Assembly: GCF_001659605.2 (NCBI RefSeq)
Contig: NC_035169.2
Span: 6,128,110-6,192,109, forward strand
Origin: Manihot esculenta
Taxonomy: Eukaryota > Streptophyta > Magnoliopsida > Malpighiales > Euphorbiaceae
Length of the DNA: 64,000 nucleotides
Reading direction: 5' to 3'
This document shows, piece by piece, positions 15,150 to 26,600 of this stretch. Numbering within the stretch: position 1 is the first letter of the stretch; every line of letters starts with the position of its first letter. A model generated the notes under the pieces. The model was given only the letters and a program-made list of their open reading frames with translations. It was not told where the DNA came from and made no database searches. The position numbers and the translations under genes are program-made.

Positions 15150-16060
15150 AGAATAAATTACATTTTAATTCTTGATTTTTAACGTAATTAATAGATCGAT
15201 CTATATATTTTTAAAATCGAACATTTAAATTCCTATATAATTATTCCGTCATAATTGGAGGTCTTTCCGTCCATAATTCCATTAGTCCGCAGGTCAAAAG
15301 GAAAATAAACATTTCAAATATCTAAAATATCATCGTGAATACGTAAATCCTTTATGATATAAATAAAATTTTATATTATGTAAACGACATTTTATTCCTT
15401 AAGTTTTAATGTAATTTATGGATCAATCATTATATTTTTAAAATTAAATATCTAAATCTTTCTATATTTAATTTATCTAAAATTATAATTCTTCCATTCA
15501 TTATAGACATTAATTCAAAGTAAGTGAATGGTCAAACTTCTTCGAAAAGTACAATTTTTTTATAAAATACTATTTATAAAAATTTATAACCTATTTAAAG
15601 TTATTTCGTACTACTTAAAAATAGTTAAAGTTACAAGTATTTTTCTAAAAGTTTTGAAATTGTAAGTATTGAAGTAATGTAATGAATGGAAATTGTAAAA
15701 TAAAAAATTTTAAAAATTAGTTAAACGAAATATTATAGATAAAAGTTAATGGGAATTTAAGTGTTATTTCAAATAAAAAATAAAAGATTAAAATGTTTAA
15801 ATTATAATAGAGGATGATGAATTGATTATAGAATGATTTAAATATATGATTTTAAAATTATAGAGACCGATCCATTAGTTATATTAAATTTTAAGGATTA
15901 AAGTGTAATTTATCTATTTAAAAAGGTATGAATAAAAAAATCTCTAATTTGGACGAATTGATTATAAAGATATTTAAGTGTTCGATTTTAAAAATATAAG
16001 AATAAATCTATTAATTATACTAAAATTTAGGAACTAAAGTGTAATTTATCTTTAATTATA
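15150..16060. repeat. Foldback (long inverted repeat) element
   Basis: Two forward arms (about 15151-15257 and 15385-15500) are matched by two reverse arms (about 15790-15925 and 15945-16060). Each arm begins near ATAAATTACA(C/T)TTTA and contains a TTTTTAAAAT(C/T)GAACA-like core. The arms look roughly 75-80% alike by eye. No ORF lies between them. The structure suggests a non-autonomous foldback DNA transposon or nested MITEs. Confidence 0.55.
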
Positions 16061-16626
16061 TAATGTTATAAATGAGAAAGTGAAAGATATTTTATTATAA
16101 TAAAAATAATTAAAGTTGAATATATAACCTGACCTTTTAATTTTTTTTTTTAAAGAAAAAATCAGTTGCCATCTCCACACTTTCATTGTTAACTTGTATA
16201 CCTGACCTTTATAAAATTGTGACTAAACTTCTACACTTTGATGTTACCTACATAAGCTATAAACTTTTAGAGGTTAAATGACTGCATTTTATAAAATTTA
16301 AAGATTTAATAATTATATTTTATAAAATTTAAAAAATTAAATAGTTATATTTTTATAAAAATAAGAGTTTAAAAAAAATTAAAATACCAATTTAAAAATT
16401 AGATAATATTATTATTGTCAATTTAAACAACTAGTTATATATTCTTAAATTTATTTTGCCTACAAACTTAACTTTAAAAAAACACTTAATAAACGACTTT
16501 AATATTGTTAAACTACAACTCATTAATGTATAAAATATTAATGAAATCAATCGAATATTTCATATTTTCTTTTATTTTAGTATAAATTATTCAGTGTTTA
16601 GAGGTTACTAATGTCGGTGAATTCGA

Positions 16627-16629
<3 letters not shown>

Positions 16630-16658
<29 letters not shown>
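16630..16658. repeat. (AT)n microsatellite
   Basis: Roughly 14 alternating TA units, seen directly. Confidence 0.85.
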
Positions 16659-16660
<2 letters not shown>

Positions 16661-17692
16661 TATTGGTTAGACTCTTAAAGGATAAATATCTCTTCAAGCC
16701 CCGCTTGTTAAAAGTGAGAAGGCCTTTATCATCCCATCTAACCTTAATAGAATGCATATAATAACATATAAAATGAGTATTATAATTCTATTTAATTTTA
16801 TTTTTTTTTAATTTTTTTTTAAATATCTCTTAATATTGAGTAAAATTTAATATTTTTAAAATAAATATAATAAAAAATTAATAAAAAAATTATCTTTCTT
16901 GTATAAAAAAATATAATGGACAAAAAGCATAGGAGGAAAGGAGAGAATATATATATAACTTAAAAATTTTATGAAAATTGTAATAGCAACATTACTGGAC
17001 AATGGACTGACTACATTATTTTAATTAATGGATACAATCACAGCTAATATTTAACAACTGAATTTTTTTGTATGATTTCTTTGTTTTTTTATTTTCATTG
17101 CGTTCTTCCTTATGCAAATACATATTTTGCCTTAAAAACTGGTTGATAAAACAAAAGAATGCATTAAATTGCAAATTCATGAAACATTTTCACATCTGCT
17201 AAAGAGAGGAAAAAGGAAAAAAAAAACAACAGGAAATGGTGAAAATTCAAAAGGAGATAATATCTTAGCACTTGCATGTTCACAAAACAAATGTCTTTAT
17301 GCTTGCTGAATTTTTGCTTCCCAACTTAAAAATAAAATAAAAAAAATTCAAGAATTACTAACAAACACCCTATACAACAACAAATTTTAGAATTTTATTT
17401 GGCTTTTCTCTTGCATTCTTTTCTGAAGCAACTTCTACTAAAAAATGGAGGAAATGTACACTTGGCTTTTTTTTCTTTCTTTTTTTTTTTTTTTCATTCT
17501 AAGTGAGAGCTTGAAACTTTTCTACCTGTATATGATCCGATAGGCAGAAAAAGGCATAATGGAAAATTGTGGCTTTGAGAGCAATACCCTTTTCAGAAAA
17601 GTAACCAGCCTCAGTCATTTGTGGTCTTTGAACCTTTTAACTTCAGGAATCCATCAATTGCAACAATCTTTCTGGAATTGCTTGTCATCTCT

Positions 17693-20600
17693 TCAGTTGG
17701 TTCCTAAACATTCTTGTGGTAACCTAAAATCCTTCTTTAGATAACTGAGTTGTCTCCTCCAAGGGTCATTGTGCAGCTTGTAGTGGAGAACCTTTTTAAG
17801 GCAAAAGTATCCATCATTACAATAAGAACACACACAAACATAATACACAGAAATCGTCAATTGATCAGTTGCATGCCAGATCTCATACCCTAGATTTCAA
17901 TTGACTTGAATTCTTGTGAAAATTTCTATTCCAAACAAGGGGATACTGCAGAAAGTTGACAATTCAACCCCTAAACTGCAGAAAGTTGACAATTCAACCC
18001 CTAACTTTGTCTCTCACCACTCTCAAACCGATAAACACATTTCATACTAAGGGCCCGTTTAGTATTGTTGGAACTGCAGTTGAGAAAAATACTATTAACT
18101 ATTGTAGTTAGAAAATATTAAAAATTGATTTAAACTTATTTTTTACATAATTTAGTAATAAGGACACTAAAATAACAGAACTTTTCTCGAAGTACATTTC
18201 TCAACTGCATGTAAATTGCATTTTTTTTCTAAAAAGTGTTTTTTGACCTCTCAACCTCAATGCCAAACAGGCTCTAATTGCCTTCAAGACCATTTGCAAA
18301 TTTGAACCTCAAAGTGTAATACACACTTCAGAATACCACCACAACACAATTGGCTAATTTCTTAAATTTTAATTTGTAAAGCAGGTATTCTCATGATGTT
18401 ATGATTGCAATTCCCCATCAATCCATTGCATGCCAATATTTGTTGGGGTTCTAGCCCTAGTGAGGGATTGGTGGGTTTTTGACTCCTACTGCACTAATAT
18501 GGAACGATCAAACATTAGCTTGGCTAGCATAAAGAGAAAGCATACCTGTACAAATGTGGTGAAGACATCATCTTCAACCAATTGTAAGAATTCAACTGCC
18601 CAATCCTCAGCGCGACTGAAAGCAGTTTTTTGTCTCTCAGCTTCAAGCAACACATTATCACGGTACAAAAACCTTTGCCAAATTTTCTGTACATTTGCCA
18701 ACTTGAATGCTTTTTCTGTGTCATTGAATCCCTAGAAGACACAAGTACCAATAAAAAGTCAACTTCTACATTAAAAAGTAGCAAGTAAGCATTCATGTAA
18801 AGATGAGTGAATCCAAACATAATTACCCGAAGAATCTTTATCAAATTTGGAATTTCATCTTCACGAATTCTAACGGCAAAGCTCTCATAGTTCAGCACAT
18901 TCTCATATGGCAGGAAAATCCCATCCTATACAAAACAAAATGGAATAAATAAATAAATCACTCTTAATTCAAATTCCATGCAACCACAATGATTCCAATA
19001 AAAAAAAAATTACAAAAAAAAAAATACAAGGACCATTTTCACACAAGGATAAAATCAGCCACCTTCTGTTTTTCCCAGGAACCCCAAGATAACAGACAGG
19101 TAAAAACTAAGAAATCCACAGAGCATAAATCTAAATTTGAGAGTCAGCCAGGTAGATGACTCCCTGATAGTATAAGTGTTATTGTTATAAACAATTTTTG
19201 GTTTACCTTCTTGTTATAAACACTGAAGACTCCCATGCTGAGCACTTCCCAACCAGTGAGATAAAATATTTCTGAGAAGCATCAAAATGCCCACATCCCA
19301 TAGACCTTGTCCCAGACAAGGTGCTTTACCCTAGTAACAACCAACTACTTACATTGATAATATCATATGCCCAATGCTTGAATGAAATCGAATTTGGCAT
19401 GGGAAGTGTTGATTGATGCTGTTTAGAGCTTTGGTTCCCATGAATCTTGTCATGTTTATCATTATATCGTTGTGTTACTTAGGTTCCAAGAGAGCATTAA
19501 CAATAAAACGTATTCTTATTTTTCATCAGAAAGTGCAACATGCAAAACAGTGATAATATGGCCTTCAGCAAGTTAAATACACCACTCTTAATCCAAGTGC
19601 CTCAAACCTAGCCAGTTATTCTAAAGCTTTGAACTGGCAAACAGATTACAGCTTTGATAAGCTAAAAGAAACAAGCTCTTAACATGTTAGGCTATGCAAA
19701 ACCAGATTACCTGAATGACCACGGGAATGCATCCTTGCAGAATACTATCTTCCATACGACCACTCCAACCATCTCCAGGTAGTACTCCACAGAAAACTGA
19801 ACTGGCTAAATCCTCATGATAGTTTTGAGAGCGGTCCGGGGTCACAATTACATCTTGTGCATGCTGTTTCCCAAGTGTTCCATTCTTGGTAGGGCTCGAT
19901 CCAAACTCTTCTGCTAGTTTCTGTCTGATTCCCATGCTATACCTGCGCAAAGATCAATAAAGCATCAGATATGCTCCAAATTTGAAGAGACTGAAATGCA
20001 TAAAAACAGCTTGTTGCTTTTAATAATAACAATAATAATTAAAAGAAAAAAACACGGAACAAAAAGTGCAACTCTAGCTCACTTAATATGTTTATTAAGC
20101 ATAGAAGAATCTTTTAGGTCTAAAAGGATTCTCATGGAAGTGGATGAACCATGTTCCTCTCAGCTGGCTATCAGAATATATTCGATGGACACTGATTGAC
20201 CTACTTCAATAGATCTCAAATAGCTATTTTGCTACTTACGAAGCTTCTGGCCTTCCATTTGGGTATGCCGGTCCAAGATTTCCATTGAAGTAGAATAATG
20301 TCTTCCGCTTATCAAGGGGCCTGAAAATAAATGACTTCATATTTTTAACCTTTTCTTGTATGAATTTGAAACAGTAGCACTATGTTCTTCAACAAAGATA
20401 AGGAAAAGGAGAAAGTACTCCTTTCTAACAAAGAAAGAATAGGCCAAGGAAAAGTAGTAAGTACTTTTATCCAATTAAGAACAAGAAGATAACTAGTGAG
20501 TAGACAACATGATCAATAAGTAATGTACCTATCCCAAAGTTTGGTACTCAAAGCACTGGTATCAGGGCGTTTCCAAGCAGGAAGCACAAGATCTTTATCA

Positions 20601-23600
20601 GGATCAAAGCACGGATGCGTGCCTCTTTTGTCAGAAGGAATCTTATCCCAGTTATCTGCCCAATAGGCTGTTGTGGAATGATTATGCTTTGAATTTGTAT
20701 TACCCCAGTGAACCAACATCATGCTGTTCCATATCTCCTTAGGGGCATAGCAAGCACCCTCATCCCATGAAAAGAACTGCCTTCAGAATTCAGATATAAA
20801 GGAGACATCATTAGCATAATATATTCCAAGGTATAAGCACAATATAATCAGGATTATCATTTGTATACATGTAATAAATGAAACTCTTAAGTACATCATA
20901 CCCAAATATGGTCCCTTCCTGAGGAGCGGTTCCAATATGAATGATGCTCAACAATGTGATCATATGCCTTCCTGTAATATTCCAAAGTGAGGGAGCTCCT
21001 CAAACCCTTATGTTCCTGATTAGCAAGTAACAAGAGAAGGAGGATTAGCATATTTGGAAATAAAAGGCACAAGGACACACAAAAATACGCATCCATAAAC
21101 TATACAACAAACATTGCGATGTTAACCTGAAGGAAGGGACCAAAAAATGAAGCTTAGGAGGACTGTATATCAGAAATGGAGATGTAATTTCAAGAATTTC
21201 TTAATAAAAAATTTTATGAGATCTTTGGACCAGAAAAAAATGGGTCAAGAGATTCATAGATAGCAAAGACTATGTTAAGAGATATAATCCATCTGCTTTA
21301 CATTTGAAAAATTGTTTGATTACCTCTATCCAGTAAATTTAACAGACGAAGAAAACTCAATAAATAAAACTAAATCAATCAATTCAGGTAAGTTTTAATA
21401 AATGCCGAACTAACCAGGTGAATATAATTTCAAATTGTTCTATTGTAGTTCTAGTCAACCTAGTTGGTAATGGCGTGCAAAGATGGAAAGAAACTGATAT
21501 ATCTATCTTTCTTGTGACACTTCCTTGCCTCTTGTGGCTTATAAAACCCACCCGCCATTCTAATGGATGAGTTATTTTTATAAATCCTTAATTTCAAAAG
21601 AGACATCTATTTGCATTTTTCACATTTGTAATTATATAATTGTTGACCAACATAAAAGGTTTCTAGTTAGGAGGATTCGAATATTTGAGATCCTAATTAG
21701 ACTTGATTATAGAGATTTTATTCTTACTATAAATATTTCTAATTTAGGTTGATTTTTGGTGTATAAATACTCAAACCTTGTAAATTTCAATTCAATCAAA
21801 ATAGAATAAAAATTTCCCTCAAATTCTTCTTGGTATCAGAGCCAAGGTCATGGGTTCGAATCCTAGCAAGTGCTAGGAAGGGGATTATTGGCCAGGTGGG
21901 CCAGCATTCCTGCTTAGATCCCTTTGAACCATGACGCTTAGGCTTGCTATGCTATAAGGTATTTGAGTTGCGCCTCTGCTAATAGGTTAAGCTTTTGGCA
22001 TGGTGGCAAGTGCTCGATCCTACAAGTGGAAAGCTTGATCCTAGGGCTCTTAAATGTGTGATTGTTGGATAATCTCCCACACAGAAGGGTTACAAATATT
22101 ATCACTCTCCATCTACAAAATACTTGATCAATATAAATGTTACGTTTAGAGAGACTGACCCTTACTTCACTACTACCTCATCACCTTTTTAAAGGGAGGA
22201 CAATGGGAGAGAAGAGATGATATCTAGTCCTATAACTCTCTTAACGTTTTATTGTAGAGGAGGTTACTATACAGAGGAGATTATTGGAGATCAGTAGACT
22301 ACTATATAGGGGAGACTATTGATGACCAAATTGGGTGTTTCAATAAACCAGATTTAAGGAGATACTCAAGAAGAGACAAAACAGAAGCAGAAAAAGCCAT
22401 TGTGTACCCTACTCAGCGTCATGAATCTTCCTCTTCTCTATCTGATGAGCTATCCCTAAACCTTGAACTCATTAATGATTTAGATAAACCAATTGCTCAA
22501 AGAAAAAAAGTTAGGTCTCTCACAAAACACCCTATTTCTAACTTTCTCTCTTATGATTCTTTGTCTCCATCCTATAGAGCCTTTGTCTTGTTTATTTCTC
22601 TTTCTATCCCATAGGATTCAAAAGAAAATTTCAAATATTCTAATTAGAAGGGAGCAATGATTAAAGAAATGAAAGCTCTTGCTAGACCTGAGAGTTGATG
22701 TCTCTTCCACATGAAAAAAAAAAACCTAATTAGCTGCAAATGGGTGTTCATTGTGAAACACAAAACAGATGGATCAACTGAAAGATTCAAGGCCAGACTA
22801 GTTGTCAAGGGATACACTCAAACCTATAAAGTGAATTACCAGGAGACGTTTGCCCCTGTCGCCAAAATGAACTCAATCAGAGTATTGCTATCTTGCACTG
22901 TCAATCTTGACTGGGATCTATAACAATTTGATATGACAAATGCATTTCTCCACGGAGACTTGGAGGAGAAAGTATATATGGAAATCTCTCCTGGATTTGC
23001 TGATAAAAAAACACAAGGAAATGTGTGCAGGTTAAAGAAGGCTTTGTATAGGTTGAAGGAATCACCCAGAGCTTAGTTTAATCGATTCAGCAGAGTTATG
23101 ATTTCCTTTGGCTATCAAAAGTGCAACGCTGACCATACTCTATTTATCAAATATCACAAGGATAAAATTACTATTTTCATAGTCTATGTTGATGACATAG
23201 TAATGACAGGAGATGACATAGAAGAGATGACTAGGCTGAAAAAGCTTTTGACTCAGGAATTCGAAATTAAAAATCTTAGGAAAACTACAATATTTCCTGA
23301 AAATCGAGGTTGTCAGATTAAAGAACGGAATCTTTATTTCTCAGAAAAAATATATTCTGAATCTTTTGAAAGAAATTAATATGTTAGGTTGCAAACCAGT
23401 AGAAACTCTCATTGAGAGCAATCACAAGTTACAAGCATAATTGGTTAATCAATGGATATTGGCAAATATTAGAGGTTGGTAGGTAGACTGATTTATCTTT
23501 CTCATACACGACCAGACATATATGCAGTCATCTTAATCAGTCAGTTTATGCATAATCCTCGTGAGTCACACATGGAAGTTGTTTTTTGCATTTTGCGATA

Positions 23601-26600
23601 CTTGAAGTCTGCTCCTGGAAAAAGTCTCTTATTCTCTAAACACGATCATCTTTGCATACAAGCATTCAATGATGCAGATTGGGCTGGATCCCTTGATGAT
23701 AGGAGGTTAACTAGTGGTTACTGCACACTTGTAGGAGAAAACCTTGTCGCTTGGAGAAGCAAAAAGCAAAGTGTTGTTGCTCGATCAAGTGCTGAGGCAA
23801 AATATAGAAGTGGTACAAGGTGTTTGTGAACTCCTATGGTTGCAGAGATTGTTGGAGGAATTGAAACTGTCAGAGAGGGACAAACTCCTCTTGTACTGTG
23901 ATAACAAAGCTGTCATCAGTATAGCATAACTATTACAGGCCTGTTTCTGTTATCCGCGAACGCGATTTAAAATCATACCTGGGAGTTTATCACTCTCCCA
24001 TTTAGAAAGAAACTTGTTGGCTGTAAGTGGGTGTTGATAGTGAAACACAAAGCTAATGGCACAATTGAATAGTTTAAGGCAAAATTGATTGTTAAAGAAT
24101 TCACCCAAACCTATGGAGTGGATTATCAAGAGACAGTTGCTCCAGTTGCAAAAATGAACTTAATCAAAGTCCTATTATCTTGTGCAGCCAACTTGGACTG
24201 GGACTTATAGCAATTTGATATGAAGAATGCTTTCCTCCATGGAGATTTAATGGAGATTTAGAAGAAGTATTTATGGAGATCCCTCCTGGGTTCGCTGATA
24301 AGAAGACACAAGAAAAGGTGTGCAATTTAAAAAAGGTTTTATATGAGCTAAAACAATCTCCCAGAGCTTAGTTTGACAGGTTTAGTAGAGTCATGATATC
24401 TTTTGGTTACCAACAGAGCAATATTGATCACACTCTATTTATTAAACATCACATGGGTAAGATCGCCATTCTTATTGTGTATATTGATGATATAGTGGTA
24501 ACAGGTGATGACAAAGAGGAAATAGCTTAACTAAAAAGGTTATTGGCTCAAGAATTTAAAATCAAAGATCTAGGAAAGCTGTAATATTTCTTAGGTATTG
24601 AAGTGGTTAAATTAGAAAAAAGAATCTTCATCCCCCAAAGAAAGTACTTTCTGCATCTTTTAGAAAAAACTGATATGTTGGGGTGTAAAACAGCAAAATC
24701 TCTCATTGAAAGTAATCATAACATGCAAGTAAGAACTGGTGAGTCCATGGATATTGGAAGATACCAGAGATTGATAGGGAGGTTGATTTATCTCCCACAC
24801 ACTCGACCGGATATAACCTATGCTATTAGCTTATTCAGCCAATTCATGCATGACCCTCACGAGACTCATATGCAGGTTGTACTTCGCATTTTGAGATACC
24901 TAAAGTCTGTGCTAGGGAAAGGATTTCTTTACTCCAAACATAGTCACCTTCGAGTTGAAACTTTTACATATGTAGATTGGGCAGGATCTCCCGATGACAA
25001 GAGATCCACCTCTGGCTACTGCACAGTTGTGGGAGTGAATCTTGTCAGCTGGAGGAGCGAAAAAACAAAGTGTTGTTGCTCGGTCGAGTGCTGAAGTAGA
25101 ATACATAGCAATGGCCCAAAGTGTGTGTGAACTTCTATGGTTGCAGAAGTTATTAGAGGAGTTGAGGTTGAGACAAGATAACTTTGTATTGTGACAACAA
25201 AGCTGCCATCAGTATAGCATAAAATCCAGTCCAATACGACTGAATGAAGCACATTGAGATTGATCGTTACTTCATTAAAGAAACATTAACATATGGTGTC
25301 TTGAACTTAGTTCATGTAATTTCTATTGGACAACTTGCGAATGTGTTTACTAAAGAGCTCAACAATAAGATCTACCATAATCTAATTTGCAAATTGAGCA
25401 TGTGCGACATCTATGCACCAACTTGAGGGGAATGTTGACTTATTTGCTGATTCTAGGAATATGATTTAATTTGATTAGGATCCTTAATTATTTCTGTAAT
25501 TATTATTTGATTATTTGCTTTTTGATTAGTTATAAATTTTTATATATAAATAGTCATGTAAAGATCAAGAGTGAAATACAAGAATACTCTAAAATTTTTC
25601 AAAATTCTTTCATATATAACTATATACTTTTAACAAATAATATAATAAAATTTATATTAGATTAGTAACATTGCTATCAATTAAAAATAACATTTTATTG
25701 TATTATTTTACAAAAAAAAATGTTATTATCTTTATAGTTTAAAGTGTTAAATGTTTTCTATATTTCTTAAAAATGTTACTATTCATTATTAATTTAATAT
25801 TTTTTATAAAATAATTACTTACCAAAATTATATATCATTTTTATAATAAATTTATAAACAAAAATACAAATGTTATAGATTTTATTTTTTTTAAAAAAAT
25901 TTACGATGATATTATGTTTATATATTCTTTTGAATTATTAATATTTTCCTATTAATATCATATGTTTTTTGTAATATGATTGTTAATGAAAAATAAACTT
26001 AATTTACAAAACATTTAAAGTAAAATATAAAATTTCTGTAAAGTATTATTATTTTTCGTAACAAAGTAAACCTAGAATTCATCATAAACGCGAGTGTGAA
26101 CAGTATGTTATATGTGGAAGCATTCTCAGCCATGGTTGGATCAAAAGCTAAATGGCTCCAGGACTGGCCCTATAAAACCCTAGACTAGAAGGGAACCAGC
26201 CTAAAGCTAGTAAAAAACAGTCCCCCTCGTAGCCCTAGAATTGGGATCGGCACTTCAGCTAAATTTCTGCATGGAAAAAAAAGTTGTAAAGATCGTAAGT
26301 GTGCCGCACAGAGCAACTAGAAAATGCCCGTGGCACTCTCCTATGCCTCCTACCTACTTAAGAGAGTTGTTGCTCTACATTTGTAGACAGTCGAGTAACT
26401 TTTTTACTATTGCTTTCAATTTTTTACTCACGGATTTTTTTTTTGCTTGAATTTTTTATTTTTATTTAATTTTTATAAAAATATATAGAAATGCCATTTA
26501 TACCATAGTAACAGTCAAATAATGGCTAATTTTGAAAGGCATTTCGAAAAGTGAAATCCATTTATAAATTAAAAATTACACTGTCCAACCTTGGCTAGTA

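Larger units (their letters stand above)
14240..17400. other. AT-rich spacer between AdSS and ExAD-like genes
   Basis: The spacer lies between the AdSS 5' end and the ExAD 3' end. No coding features are seen. It contains a large foldback repeat (15150-16060), an (AT)n run near 16630 and dispersed copies of an AAAGTGTAATTTAT-type repeat (also near 14650). The last ~300 bases before 17693 should include the ExAD 3' UTR. Confidence 0.6.
21641..25612 (+). mobile_element. Degenerate composite Ty1/copia retrotransposon with duplicated RT-RNase H region
   Basis: A putative 5' LTR begins TGTTGACC at 21641 and ends at the primer-binding site TGGTATCAGAGCCA (21831-21844), complementary to initiator Met-tRNA. 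A putative 3' LTR begins TGTTGACT at 25433 directly after the polypurine tract AACTTGAGGGGAA (25420-25432); I place its end near 25612. No gag, protease or integrase core is seen between the binding site and the integrase-RT linker near 22400. Two successive RT-RNase H blocks follow. The LTRs look diverged and no clear target duplication was found, so this is an old or recombinant copy. It is on the opposite strand to ExAD. Confidence 0.75.
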
